The notes under the pieces: model-generated
Seen by the model: only the letters and a program-made list of their open reading frames with translations
Databases searched by the model: none
Told to the model about the DNA's origin: nothing
Made by a program: the position numbers and the translations under genes
From: JBBQKI01 sp038326725
GTDB taxonomy: Bacteria; Bacteroidota; Bacteroidia; Flavobacteriales; Flavobacteriaceae
Length of the DNA: 59,381 nucleotides
Assembly: GCA_038326725.1 (NCBI GenBank)
Contig: JBBQKI010000012.1
Span: 1 to 59,381 of the forward strand
Direction: 5' to 3'
Shown: positions 34,716 to 43,683 of the stretch, piece by piece
Layout: each line of letters starts with the position of its first letter
How positions within the stretch are numbered: the first letter of the stretch is position 1

Positions 34716-34855
34716 TTTGGCAGTGTAAATGTAAGAACAGTTTATATTTTCTTAACAAAACTTTCTAAAAAACGCTTCTCAATGTTAGCAATGTATTAAC
34801 AGTTCCCCTTTGTATATAGATTTATTTTTACAGATCGAACCTTAAAACCCAAATT

Positions 34856-35365
34856 ATGAAAAAATTGCTTTTTGTTTTAATTGCATTTGCAGCTTTTACT
34901 TTTGAAGCGCAGGCTCAGGAAATCTCCAAAAATGCTATAGGTCTCCGCCTTGGTGATAGCGATGGTTTTGGAACCGAAGTAAACTATCAACGTGCCATAG
35001 GAAGCAACAACAACCGACTGGAATTTGGTCTGGGATGGCGAAGTCATCGTAAAGTTACTGCTATCAAACTTACCGGTTTATATGAATGGGTATGGAACAT
35101 TGATGGCGGTTTCAATTGGTATGCAGGACCCGGTGTTGGAGTTGGCCAAATAAGTTTTGATGATGATTTTGATGATGATGATTTTCCCGGAAATCCGGAT
35201 CTTGATAATGAAACTTTTGCCTTTGCGGCGGGAGTTGTAGGGATTGAATATAATTTTGATTTTCCTCTTTTACTATCCCTAGATTTCAGACCTGAATTTG
35301 GTTTTGGAGATTATAGAGATGATCTCGATTTCGACATTGGCCTTGGCGTGAGATATCAGTTTTAA
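34856..35365 (+). CDS. Outer-membrane beta-barrel protein
   Basis: A 169-residue protein with a signal peptide (ending AQAQE) and alternating strand pattern with aromatic girdles, ending in GLGVRYQF, the usual C-terminal aromatic of an outer-membrane barrel. The first strand is NAIGLRLGDSDGFGTEVNYQRAI. A loop is very acidic (DDDFDDDDF, near residues 102-110). It is a small 8-strand porin-like barrel; the role is unknown. A terminator follows. Confidence 0.82.
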   Translation: MKKLLFVLIAFAAFTFEAQAQEISKNAIGLRLGDSDGFGTEVNYQRAIGSNNNRLEFGLGWRSHRKVTAIKLTGLYEWVWNIDGGFNWYAGPGVGVGQISFDDDFDDDDFPGNPDLDNETFAFAAGVVGIEYNFDFPLLLSLDFRPEFGFGDYRDDLDFDIGLGVRYQF

Positions 35366-35388
35366 TAAAATATAATTTTTGAAAAAGG

Positions 35389-35419
35389 AAATCTCTCACT
35401 TTTGTGGGGGATTTTTTTT
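35389..35419 (+). terminator. Rho-independent terminator after the beta-barrel gene
   Basis: A stem ATCTCTCAC with GTGGGGGAT (two G-T pairs) and a 4-base loop is followed by eight T residues on the plus strand. Confidence 0.7.
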
Positions 35420-35423
35420 GTTT

Positions 35424-36557
35424 TTAAACGTGAATACTCTCAATCGCTTTCCTATAAAGCGCTTCATACATCGGTACTATTTTTAATGTATCAAATTTTT
35501 GAGCTGCTTCCTTGGCTTGCCTTTTAAATTTCGCCAAAGCATTGTCAGATTTTAGGATTTTCAACGCATTTTCAGCCATTTCTTCCACGTTGCCAATTTC
35601 GCTTAAATAGCCACTAATATCTTGAATATTCACCTCGGGCAAACCACCGGTATTGCTGGAAACTACGGGCACGCCGTTGGCCATAGCCTCCAAAGCCGCT
35701 AAACCAAAACTTTCTTTTTCGGAAGGCAGTAAAAACAAATCGCTAAAGCACAAAATTTTGTCAATTTCGCTACTGTTGCCCAAGAACAAGACTTTATTTT
35801 CAATGCCTTTCGCCCTGCAAAGCCTTTCCGCAGGTTCGCGCTCGGGTCCTTCCCCAACAATCAATAATTTTGCAGGGATTTCTTTTTGGATCAAATCAAA
35901 TATTTCAACTACGTCCATAATCCGCTTTACCGGACGCAGATTACTGATGTGTGTTATAATTCGTTCATCTTCGTTTGCCATAAAATCGCGTTGGCAATCA
36001 GTAAATGGAACTTTAGGTTTGGACAGATCAATAAAATTGGGCACAACGTCGATTTCTTTTTCAATATCAAAAAGTCGAAGGGTGTCTTCTTTTAAACTTT
36101 CGGAAACCGAGGTTACCACGTCGCTTTGGTTGATGCTGAAGTTAACGGCGGGTTTATAAAAGGGATGATTTCCCACCAAGGTAATATCCGTGCCGTGAAG
36201 GGTGGTTACCATTGGGATAAAAATGTTCTCGGCTTCCAGCATTTTTTTTGCCATATAGCCCGCATATGCGTGTGGGATTGCGTAATGTACGTGAAGCACA
36301 TCAATTTTATAAAGTTTTACCATATCCACCAACTTGCTGGAAAGCGCAAGTTCATACGGTTGAAAATGGAACAAGGGATAATCCGGAACAGAAACTTCGT
36401 GAAAATGAATATTGTGCGACAATAATTCCAAACGCACGGGTTGCTTATAGGTAATGAAATGGATTTCATATCCTTTTTTGGCAAGGGCAATCCCCAATTC
36501 GGTGGCCACTACGCCGCTTCCACCAAAAGTTGGGTAACAAACTATTGCTATTTTCAT
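35424..36557 (-). CDS. bshA: N-acetyl-alpha-D-glucosaminyl L-malate synthase BshA
   Basis: A 377-residue GT4 glycosyltransferase that joins GlcNAc to malate in the first step of bacillithiol synthesis. The start KIAIVCYPTFGGSGVVATELG, the malate region HVHYAIPHAYAGYMAKKML, TLHGTDITLVGNHPFYKPAV, and VPNFID are all typical of BshA. The donor motif SEKESFGLAALEAMANGVPVV is present. Two genes of the pathway (bshB, bshC) are not in the window. It lies downstream of the GH3 fusion on the same strand. Confidence 0.95.
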   Translation of the reverse strand: MKIAIVCYPTFGGSGVVATELGIALAKKGYEIHFITYKQPVRLELLSHNIHFHEVSVPDYPLFHFQPYELALSSKLVDMVKLYKIDVLHVHYAIPHAYAGYMAKKMLEAENIFIPMVTTLHGTDITLVGNHPFYKPAVNFSINQSDVVTSVSESLKEDTLRLFDIEKEIDVVPNFIDLSKPKVPFTDCQRDFMANEDERIITHISNLRPVKRIMDVVEIFDLIQKEIPAKLLIVGEGPEREPAERLCRAKGIENKVLFLGNSSEIDKILCFSDLFLLPSEKESFGLAALEAMANGVPVVSSNTGGLPEVNIQDISGYLSEIGNVEEMAENALKILKSDNALAKFKRQAKEAAQKFDTLKIVPMYEALYRKAIESIHV

Positions 36558-36643
36558 TATTTATTTTCTATTGCTATTTTCATCGAATACTTTCCTTCAA
36601 AAATATCTTTCGCCTTGCATTTTAAAAGACAATTGCTATATTC

Positions 36644-39559
36644 TTAATAATCAATGGCATCATAAATAGCCTGTTGGATATTGCTCCGCAAATCGGTTTT
36701 GGTCAATTTTGTATTGTTCACGTCCGGGAAAGTACGGTTTGATAAAAATACGTAAACAATTTCCTTTTCCGGGTCTGCCCACGTAAAAGTTCCTGTGAAG
36801 CCGCTATGGCCAAAACTTTCCAATGATACACAGCCGCAAGTTGGCCCTATGTTTCCTAGTTGCGGCTTATCGAAACCAATGCCCCGGCGCACTTTTTCTT
36901 TGCAATAATAACACGTATTGAAAAGCTCCATTGTTTCCGGTCTAAAATAACTGTGACCCCCATAATAACCGCCCCAAAGGAACATCTGCATTATTTTTGC
37001 CACATCGTTAACATTGCTAAAAAGCCCTGCGTGGCCGCCCACTCCTCCCATCATGGCCGCGCCTTGGTCGTGAACATAGCCTTGAATTTTTTGCATTCGG
37101 TACAAAGCGTCAATTTCGGTTGGCGGGATCATTTCTTTTGGAAATTTATATAAAGGTAAATAGGTGGTGTAATTGGCTCCCAAAGAAGCATAGAATTTAT
37201 CTTCCACCAATTTTTCCAACGATTTTTTATGATAGGTTTCTAAATACTTTTTTAGAATATAATACGGCAAATCGCTGTATTTATATTCCCGCTTTTCGAG
37301 AAGATCACTACTCCGTATTTTTTCGTAAATAGTATCCCGGTAGTCTTGCCTTATGAATAAACTATCGGCCACTGAAACAGTAAAATTTTTACTGGCAAAT
37401 TTTGAATAGTATTTTTCGGAGGGTTCTTTGGTTATCGAATCCAAAGTCGCGCTATGGAATGGGATCCAAGGTTTTAAGCGTGCGTAATGCGATAGCATCT
37501 CTTTTAATGTAATGTTGGCCTTGTTTGAATTCCTATATTCCGGCAACATTTCAGAAAGTTTGGTTTCAGGAGTTAATACCCCTTTATCAACTAATTCGAT
37601 TACCAATGGCAGCGTTGCCAAAATTTTGGTCATGGAAGCGAGGTCATAGATATCATTTTCTCTAACCTGCTGTGCTTTGTTTTGTTCGTGATGACCAAAA
37701 GTTTTATTGTAAATCACTTTCCCTTTTCGCGCCACCAAAATTTGTGCCCCTGGATACATTCCTTCTTTTAATCCAAATCTGGCCAGAGAATCGATTTTTT
37801 TTAATTTAAAACTGTTCATGCCCACACTTTCGGGTGTTCCGTATTGCAAACGCCTTAGGGATTTTGTTTCCAATCGGGTATTCACCGGGAATTTTTCCCC
37901 CAAGGAAACAGGTAATTTCCCCCTTGCTCCCCTTGCTCCAAAAATAAGCTGTGCCGATAGTTTTTGGGAAACAATACTATTTTGATAGGAAAGAACGATG
38001 CCTTCAATATTTTCGGTTTGAACCCCAAGCAAGGCATACGGTCTGGCGAAAACATCCAAAACCACGGTGTTTGTCCGGGCAATTTCTTCGAGCCAACTTT
38101 TTTCGGTTTCGTTTAAATTATAAGCTTTCCAAGGTGTGGTGTTGGATCTGTGAAAGCCGACGATTACGTAATTGAAGTTTTTAAGCTCTTCGATATAATG
38201 GTTAAGGGAATCGCATTTCACCAATTCCACTTCGGTGTATTTTCTTAGTTCATTTAAATAAACCTCCCCGGAATCATCACCAAAATTAACGTAAGCAATC
38301 TTTTTTAACTGAAGGTCTTTAATGGGAAAAATAGCGCGGTCGTTTTTTATGACCGTTAAAGCATTTTCCATTGCTTCTTCGTAAAGGGCATCATCGAGTA
38401 CAGAATTTAATTCTTCAATTAAATAATCCGTTTCCACGGGATGATACTTGTTCAAACCCACTTTGTACTTGGCGTACAATATCTTTTTTACCGAATGGGC
38501 CAAGCGTTTTTCCTTTATAATTTCTTCGTTATACGCATCAATTAGAAGTTGGTGGGCTTTTGGGATATCTTCCGAAATCAATAATACATCATTACCCGCC
38601 AAAAAAGCCGCCAAATCAATTTCCCCGGGAACCTTAAAATTAGCCGCACCTTTCATATTCAGCGCATCGGTGAAGATTAGGCCGTTAAAATTCATTTTAT
38701 TTTTTAATAAATCCGTCACTACTTTTTCGGAAATGGAAACAGGCAATTCCGGATTTTCTTCCAATGCAGGGATGCTGAGATGGGCTACCATTACACTCGC
38801 CAAGCCTTCATTTATAAGCCGTTTGTATGGATAAAGCTCAATACTATCTAGCCTTTCCTGTGTAAAATTCAATGTCGGCAATGTTTTATGGGAATCATCT
38901 TGGGTGTCTCCATGCCCAGGAAAATGTTTTGCACTTCCCAAAACCCCAGTACTTTGCATGCCCCTCAAAAATGCCGATGCCTTATCGGTTACATTCTGCC
39001 TGTCCTCTCCAAAAGAGCGGTTGCCAATAATGGGGTTATTGGGATTGGTGTTTATGTCCACAACAGGGGCAAAATTGATGTGAACTCCCAAACGTTTGGA
39101 ATGTTCGCCGATACGTTTGCCAACTTTTTCGATAATGGAATTATCGGTAATCGCCCCCAAAGTCATGTTCCAAGGGAAAGCATAGGTGGAATCTAGCCTC
39201 ATGGCCAGCCCCCATTCCGCATCCATCCCTATAAGCAAAGGGATTTTGGAACGCTGCTGAAAATCATTGTTCAGTTTTGCTTGGCGCACCGGCCCGCCCT
39301 TAGAAAAAATTATCCCTCCAATGTGCTGGTTTTGTATGAGGCTCCTAACCTTATCGATTTTGGCGACGGTGTCGCTTGAAAAGACATCGACCATGAAGAG
39401 TTGTCCAATTTTTTCTTCAAGTGTCATGCTGTTATAAATACTGTCCACCCATTTCCGTTGGTTTTTAATGTCGTCTTTTACTATTAATGGATTGGGTTCT
39501 TGGGAAAATAAGGCTAGAACGGGAAATAAAATAAGGAAGGAGGTGATCAATTTTTTCAT
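36644..39559 (-). CDS. GH3 beta-N-acetylglucosaminidase fused to serine hydrolase (beta-lactamase fold)
   Basis: A 971-residue exported protein. A signal peptide (MKKLITSF..., ATG at 39559) is followed by a GH3 domain (about 30-370) with KHFPGHGDTQDDSHKTLP and FTDALNMKGA. A middle region resembles the GH3 C-terminal domain. A serine hydrolase of the beta-lactamase/penicillin-binding fold (about 585-965) carries the SxxK motif SMTK and YSD. GH3 NagZ-type enzymes cleave GlcNAc-anhydroMurNAc, so the fusion may combine muropeptide glycosidase and amide or ester hydrolase in the periplasm. It follows the conserved ABC-like protein by 18 bases. Confidence 0.88.
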   Translation of the reverse strand: MKKLITSFLILFPVLALFSQEPNPLIVKDDIKNQRKWVDSIYNSMTLEEKIGQLFMVDVFSSDTVAKIDKVRSLIQNQHIGGIIFSKGGPVRQAKLNNDFQQRSKIPLLIGMDAEWGLAMRLDSTYAFPWNMTLGAITDNSIIEKVGKRIGEHSKRLGVHINFAPVVDINTNPNNPIIGNRSFGEDRQNVTDKASAFLRGMQSTGVLGSAKHFPGHGDTQDDSHKTLPTLNFTQERLDSIELYPYKRLINEGLASVMVAHLSIPALEENPELPVSISEKVVTDLLKNKMNFNGLIFTDALNMKGAANFKVPGEIDLAAFLAGNDVLLISEDIPKAHQLLIDAYNEEIIKEKRLAHSVKKILYAKYKVGLNKYHPVETDYLIEELNSVLDDALYEEAMENALTVIKNDRAIFPIKDLQLKKIAYVNFGDDSGEVYLNELRKYTEVELVKCDSLNHYIEELKNFNYVIVGFHRSNTTPWKAYNLNETEKSWLEEIARTNTVVLDVFARPYALLGVQTENIEGIVLSYQNSIVSQKLSAQLIFGARGARGKLPVSLGEKFPVNTRLETKSLRRLQYGTPESVGMNSFKLKKIDSLARFGLKEGMYPGAQILVARKGKVIYNKTFGHHEQNKAQQVRENDIYDLASMTKILATLPLVIELVDKGVLTPETKLSEMLPEYRNSNKANITLKEMLSHYARLKPWIPFHSATLDSITKEPSEKYYSKFASKNFTVSVADSLFIRQDYRDTIYEKIRSSDLLEKREYKYSDLPYYILKKYLETYHKKSLEKLVEDKFYASLGANYTTYLPLYKFPKEMIPPTEIDALYRMQKIQGYVHDQGAAMMGGVGGHAGLFSNVNDVAKIMQMFLWGGYYGGHSYFRPETMELFNTCYYCKEKVRRGIGFDKPQLGNIGPTCGCVSLESFGHSGFTGTFTWADPEKEIVYVFLSNRTFPDVNNTKLTKTDLRSNIQQAIYDAIDY

Positions 39560-39577
39560 ACGGAAGGGAAACAAAAA

Positions 39578-40063
39578 CTATGCTAAAAACCTGTTGTGCC
39601 AACTATCTTTGGCCGGAACTTCCCAGTTTTCGAGGTATTCGGCCTTGGTGTTTACTAAATTATTGAAAACCACGGTGTTCTTGGAAACTGAACGCACTTT
39701 CGCCATTTTCCTGAAATCTGCCAAAGTTTTGTAAGCAATGTATTCCCCGTTATAAAATGTAACGTTCATTTTATCAAGCAAATCCAAATTGAATTCCTTT
39801 TCCAATGATTGGATAAAATGAACCGAAGCATCAATGCTACAACCCGAGGCAGATGCATTTTCCTGGTTTAGGCCAATTACTATAAAACGATTGTACTTTA
39901 TTTCAAAACCAGCCAAAAGTTCCGAGCCGTGGGCTGTCCAATTTTCAAGGAAAGCCGCCGTTTTTGAATTAATGATGATTGCTTCCACTTCGGACAATTT
40001 TCGATTGGCTTGGTATATCCAAACACGTGATTCTTCGGGAAGCTTATTAAAATCTGTAAGCAT
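39578..40063 (-). CDS. Conserved Bacteroidota protein, often labelled 'ABC transporter ATPase' but with no ATPase motifs
   Basis: A 161-residue soluble protein. It opens MLTDFNKLPEESRVWIYQANRKLSEVE and contains FLENWTAHGSELLAGFEIKYNRFIVIG. No Walker A, Walker B or ABC signature is present, so the ATPase label often given to such proteins cannot be right. I do not recognise the fold. It lies between an Fe-S gene and the GH3 fusion in a long minus-strand run. Confidence 0.7.
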   Translation of the reverse strand: MLTDFNKLPEESRVWIYQANRKLSEVEAIIINSKTAAFLENWTAHGSELLAGFEIKYNRFIVIGLNQENASASGCSIDASVHFIQSLEKEFNLDLLDKMNVTFYNGEYIAYKTLADFRKMAKVRSVSKNTVVFNNLVNTKAEYLENWEVPAKDSWHNRFLA

Positions 40064-40116
40064 TATTTATTATTTGTTTTTTGGTGAAAGTAGGGAGAAA
40101 TGAAATCGTCGATTAA

Positions 40117-40908
40117 CTACAAATCCCCAGCATTCGCAATCATCTCGGCAACGTCCATGACCGCGGTTTCGGTTTCGGCATGTTTTGCTTTTACCCCGTC
40201 CGCCAACATAGTGTTACAAAACGGGCAGGCGGCAGCTATTATTTTGGGTTGCAATTGCAACGCTTCTTCGGTACGTTCTATATTAATATCTTTATTTCCA
40301 GGTTCAGGTTCCTTAAACATCTGAGCTCCCCCGGCGCCACAACACAAGCCATTGGTTTTGCAGCGTTTCATTTCAATCAGTTCCACTTCCAGTTTTTCAA
40401 GCAATTCCCGGGGAGCTTCATATTCATTGTTGGCCCGCCCCAAATAACAGGGATCGTGGAAAGTGATTTTTTTACCCTTGAATTTTCCACCCTCCACTTT
40501 CAATCGGCCATCATCCAATAACGATTTCAGGAACTGGGTGTGGTGCACCACTTCGTAATTTCCACCCAACTCGGGGTATTCGTTTTTAAGAGTGTTGAAA
40601 CAATGCGGACATGCGGTTACTATTTTCTTCACCTCGTAAGCGTTCAAAATCTCGATGTTGCCAATAGCCTGCATTTGGAACAAAAACTCGTTACCGGCAC
40701 GTTTTGCGGGATCGCCAGTGCAGCTTTCTTCAGTGCCAAGAACGGCAAACTCGATTTTCGCTTGGTTGAGCAATTTCACAAAAGCCTTGGTTACTTTCTT
40801 CGCCCGGTCGTCAAAACTTCCCATGCACCCCACCCAAAACAAGATTTCGGGCTGCTTGCCTTCAGCAAGGAATTCGGCCATGGTAGGTACTTTTAACTGA
40901 TCGCTCAT
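40117..40908 (-). CDS. CCG-domain Fe-S protein (HdrB-like)
   Basis: A 263-residue protein with two CCG domains: FWVGCMGSFDDRA plus TACPHCFNTLKNEYPELGG, then HDPCYLGRANNEY plus GLCCGAGGAQMFKE and AACPFCNTML. This is the layout of heterodisulfide reductase subunit B and GlpC-like proteins, which hold a noncubane Fe-S centre. It is separated from a membrane Fe-S subunit (41361-42680) by a HAD gene, and the three genes are 5 to 12 bases apart. It probably accepts electrons from, or donates to, the membrane partner. Confidence 0.85.
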   Translation of the reverse strand: MSDQLKVPTMAEFLAEGKQPEILFWVGCMGSFDDRAKKVTKAFVKLLNQAKIEFAVLGTEESCTGDPAKRAGNEFLFQMQAIGNIEILNAYEVKKIVTACPHCFNTLKNEYPELGGNYEVVHHTQFLKSLLDDGRLKVEGGKFKGKKITFHDPCYLGRANNEYEAPRELLEKLEVELIEMKRCKTNGLCCGAGGAQMFKEPEPGNKDINIERTEEALQLQPKIIAAACPFCNTMLADGVKAKHAETETAVMDVAEMIANAGDL

Positions 40909-40913
40909 TTTTT

Positions 40914-41348
40914 TTAATCTTTAAAAACCTGAATGGTTATTTCTTTTTCTATCAACTCGGTGAATTTTCCGTTATACCGGGTTGCTTTGACCAAGTGGTT
41001 ATCGATCCAATGATAATTACCTCCACGGGGTTTTCCCATCAATAGGCTATGATATTTAAATCCGTTTTCTACTAACCAATTTTCGGTAATCTTCCGGTGC
41101 GCCTCTGTCCGGGAAGTAAAAAAGCAAATAATATGACCTTCATCGAACCAATTGTTCAACGTTTTCAAAGCATCCGGAAATGGCAAACAGGTTTTCATCC
41201 GCTCTGGCTCTTCGTTGGGAATATCATCGGTTATGGTACCGTCGATATCAATTAAATAATTCTTGATTCCCTTTGGCAAAACAGGGCTTTGACGCGCTCC
41301 GCTTTCTACTTTTTCATGTAACATTTTCTCGACAGCTTCTTTCTTCAT
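40914..41348 (-). CDS. HAD-superfamily phosphatase-like protein
   Basis: A 144-residue HAD-fold protein. Motif I is YLIDIDGTITDD and motif II is ICFFTSRTEAH; motif III/IV lie in KPRGGNYHWIDNHL. The reading is close to polynucleotide-kinase 3'-phosphatase-like or LNS2-type small HAD proteins. It is inserted between the two Fe-S subunit genes with gaps of 5 and 12 bases. Substrate unknown; it may be regulatory or simply co-transcribed. Confidence 0.75.
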   Translation of the reverse strand: MKKEAVEKMLHEKVESGARQSPVLPKGIKNYLIDIDGTITDDIPNEEPERMKTCLPFPDALKTLNNWFDEGHIICFFTSRTEAHRKITENWLVENGFKYHSLLMGKPRGGNYHWIDNHLVKATRYNGKFTELIEKEITIQVFKD

Positions 41349-41360
41349 GGTTTTACTTTT

Positions 41361-42680
41361 TTAATTTTCTTTCCAATTAAGCCGGTCCATTTGATTGTAA
41401 GGCCAGGGCGCCCCGTTATTTTCAATATTCCCCAAGGCGAGATTTAGTTCAGTGGGGGCCGCGGATTGTTCCATCACCAAATAGCGGCGCATATCCATAA
41501 TAATGGAAAGCGGGTCGATGCTCACGGGGCAGGCTTCCACACAGGCGTTGCAAGTGGTACAGGCCCAAAGTTCCTCCCGTAAAATATAGTCATCCAAAAG
41601 TTGCTTGCCGTCTGATTGAAAGCTGCCATTTTTTGAAATGTTTTTGCCCACTTCTTCCAAACGATCACGCGTATCCATCATTATTTTACGGGGTGAAAGC
41701 AATTTCCCGGTAATATTGGCTGGGCAAACACTGGTACACCTACCGCATTCGGTACAGGTGTAGGCGTTTAACAATTGAATTTGGGATAAATCCATAACAT
41801 CGCTGGCGCCAAACTTTGCAGGGGCTTCGGTACCTTCCGGGGGCGTGGCATACGGATCAGCAGTGGGGTCCATCATTAGTTTTACTTCATCGGTAACGGA
41901 TTGAAGGTTTTTGAATTTTCCCTGAGGAACGACTTTTCCAAAATAAACATTTGGGAAGGCCAGTAAAATATGGAGATGTTTTGAAAAATAAAGATAATTA
42001 AGGAACACCAAAATGCCTAAAATATGCATCCACCACGCTGTTCTTTCAATAATAATCAAAGTGCCCATTGATAAATTTTCGAATAAAACGGCAATATATT
42101 GACTTACGGGAAAACTGCCAGCTTGAGTGTAGCCTGGTGCGTTCAAACTTTGAAGTTGAAAATCGGCAGCGTTCATGGTAAGGAAAAAAACCATTAGCAC
42201 CATTTCAAAATAGAGGATAACATTGGCATCTTTTTTTGGCCAACTAGTCATTTCCCTAGCCCAAAACCGTTTCAGTTTTTGAATATTCCTTCTTCCCCAA
42301 AAAAGGATTACTCCAATAAGAACCAATAAAGCAAGGATTTCAAAAGTGGCAATCAAAAAATCATAAACCGGGCCCAAAGCAGCAAAGAGCCGGTGGGTTC
42401 CGAAAATGCCGTCGATGATGATTTCAAGCACTTCAATGTTAATAATGATAAAGCCAACGTAAACAATAATGTGGAGCAAACCGGATACGGGGCGTTTCAC
42501 CATCTTGGATTGGCCCAGTGCAATTCGGGCCACATTGGCCCAGCGTTTTGATTTAAAATTTGATTTATCAACGGGATGCCCAATCTTGATATTCCTGATT
42601 ATTTTACGAATATTCACCGTAAAAAAAGCAATGCCCGTAATAAGGGCAATACCGAAAAGGATATTGGGAAGATATTCCAT
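41361..42680 (-). CDS. Membrane-bound 4Fe-4S protein (HdrC/nitrate reductase gamma-like)
   Basis: A 439-residue protein. The N-terminal half has about six membrane helices, resembling the nitrate reductase gamma (haem b) subunit. The C-terminal half holds two 4Fe-4S motifs: CTECGRCTSVCPANIT and CTTCNACVEACPVSID. This HdrC-like dicluster region pairs naturally with the CCG-domain protein two genes downstream. Together they could shuttle electrons between the quinone pool and a soluble donor such as ETF. The start ATG at 42680 is 3 bases after the MCE gene stop. Confidence 0.86.
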   Translation of the reverse strand: MEYLPNILFGIALITGIAFFTVNIRKIIRNIKIGHPVDKSNFKSKRWANVARIALGQSKMVKRPVSGLLHIIVYVGFIIINIEVLEIIIDGIFGTHRLFAALGPVYDFLIATFEILALLVLIGVILFWGRRNIQKLKRFWAREMTSWPKKDANVILYFEMVLMVFFLTMNAADFQLQSLNAPGYTQAGSFPVSQYIAVLFENLSMGTLIIIERTAWWMHILGILVFLNYLYFSKHLHILLAFPNVYFGKVVPQGKFKNLQSVTDEVKLMMDPTADPYATPPEGTEAPAKFGASDVMDLSQIQLLNAYTCTECGRCTSVCPANITGKLLSPRKIMMDTRDRLEEVGKNISKNGSFQSDGKQLLDDYILREELWACTTCNACVEACPVSIDPLSIIMDMRRYLVMEQSAAPTELNLALGNIENNGAPWPYNQMDRLNWKEN

Positions 42681-42683
42681 TTA

Positions 42684-43631
42684 CTATTGATCCGGGCTTT
42701 CGGGTTCTACGTATTCCTTTTGTTTTTTTCCAAAAACGGAAATATTCACGTAGCGCTTGGGATTTAGTTTTACATCCTGCAAAAGCTGCTCAAGCTGTCG
42801 GGAAGCCCCTTCCAGATTGTTGTATAGTTCTTCATCTTTTAGCAATTTACCGATGGAGCCGTTGCCATTCTCCATATCCGATACTATGGCTTCAAACTGT
42901 GAAACCACATTTTGCAAATCCATAACCAACCTTCCCGTTTCCAGTTGAGCAAGCGAATCGGAAAGTTTTGCAAAGTTTTCGGCCATCACATCAAGATTGG
43001 TGAAAGTCCGGTCCAGTTTGTCGGTATTATTGCCAAGAATAACATTCAGGTTTTCGGATACCCCTGTAAAGGAATTAAGGGTTTTATTGAGGTTTTCAAT
43101 TGCTTGTTTTAAATTTTCCCGGGTACGGGGATCAATAATATCGGTGACACTAATCAATAAGGTGTCGAGCGTTGAAAGGGTATTATTAACTTTTTTCTCC
43201 AAAGGGCCAAGAGCTTTTGTAACCGCGGAAAGCATGCTATCTTCGATGTCGCCCTGAAGGGTATCGCCGGAAATGGCCAAGGCACCTTCATATTCCGGGA
43301 AAATTCCCAGGGATTTTCCGCCAATCAACCCCCCACTGTAGATACGGGCAGTGCTGTTTTTAGAGAATTCAAAATCTTCTTCAACAGTGAATTCCACTAC
43401 CAAACTTCCTTGGGAATTGGCAAATTTTATGTCCCTCACCTTCCCAACCGTAAGCCCGTTGATGGTTACTGCAGCCGATTTTGATAGTCCTTCTACATTT
43501 TGGTATTTCACGTAAAAAGTACGGTGCTTTTGCAAAAGATTGCTGCCCTTTAAATAACTATACCCAAAAATGAACAATAAAATAGCCCCAATGGCAAGGA
43601 TTCCGGTTTTAATTTCTCTAGATAGTCGCAA
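42684..43631 (-). CDS. MlaD-family (MCE domain) lipid transport protein
   Basis: A 315-residue protein with one N-terminal membrane helix (about 9-27, KTGILAIGAILLFIFGYSYLK) and an MCE domain (about 36-115: VKYQNVEGLSKSAAVTINGLTVGKVRDI). A coiled coil follows (about 150-290), rich in LN, LD and TL heptads. It binds lipids and carries them across the periplasm with an ABC partner encoded elsewhere. The start is TTG; no in-frame ATG is available. It lies directly after the amidase and before the Fe-S pair. Confidence 0.88.
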   Translation of the reverse strand: MRLSREIKTGILAIGAILLFIFGYSYLKGSNLLQKHRTFYVKYQNVEGLSKSAAVTINGLTVGKVRDIKFANSQGSLVVEFTVEEDFEFSKNSTARIYSGGLIGGKSLGIFPEYEGALAISGDTLQGDIEDSMLSAVTKALGPLEKKVNNTLSTLDTLLISVTDIIDPRTRENLKQAIENLNKTLNSFTGVSENLNVILGNNTDKLDRTFTNLDVMAENFAKLSDSLAQLETGRLVMDLQNVVSQFEAIVSDMENGNGSIGKLLKDEELYNNLEGASRQLEQLLQDVKLNPKRYVNISVFGKKQKEYVEPESPDQ

Positions 43632-43683
43632 CGGTAGTGGTTTAGGATTTCACAAATTTAGGCATAAATATATGGAATGCCCT

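Noticed and set aside
35653..36159. 168-codon plus-strand frame antisense to bshA
   Set aside because: BshA is complete and well conserved on the other strand; the antisense frame has low-complexity, Ser/Lys-rich composition and no leader.
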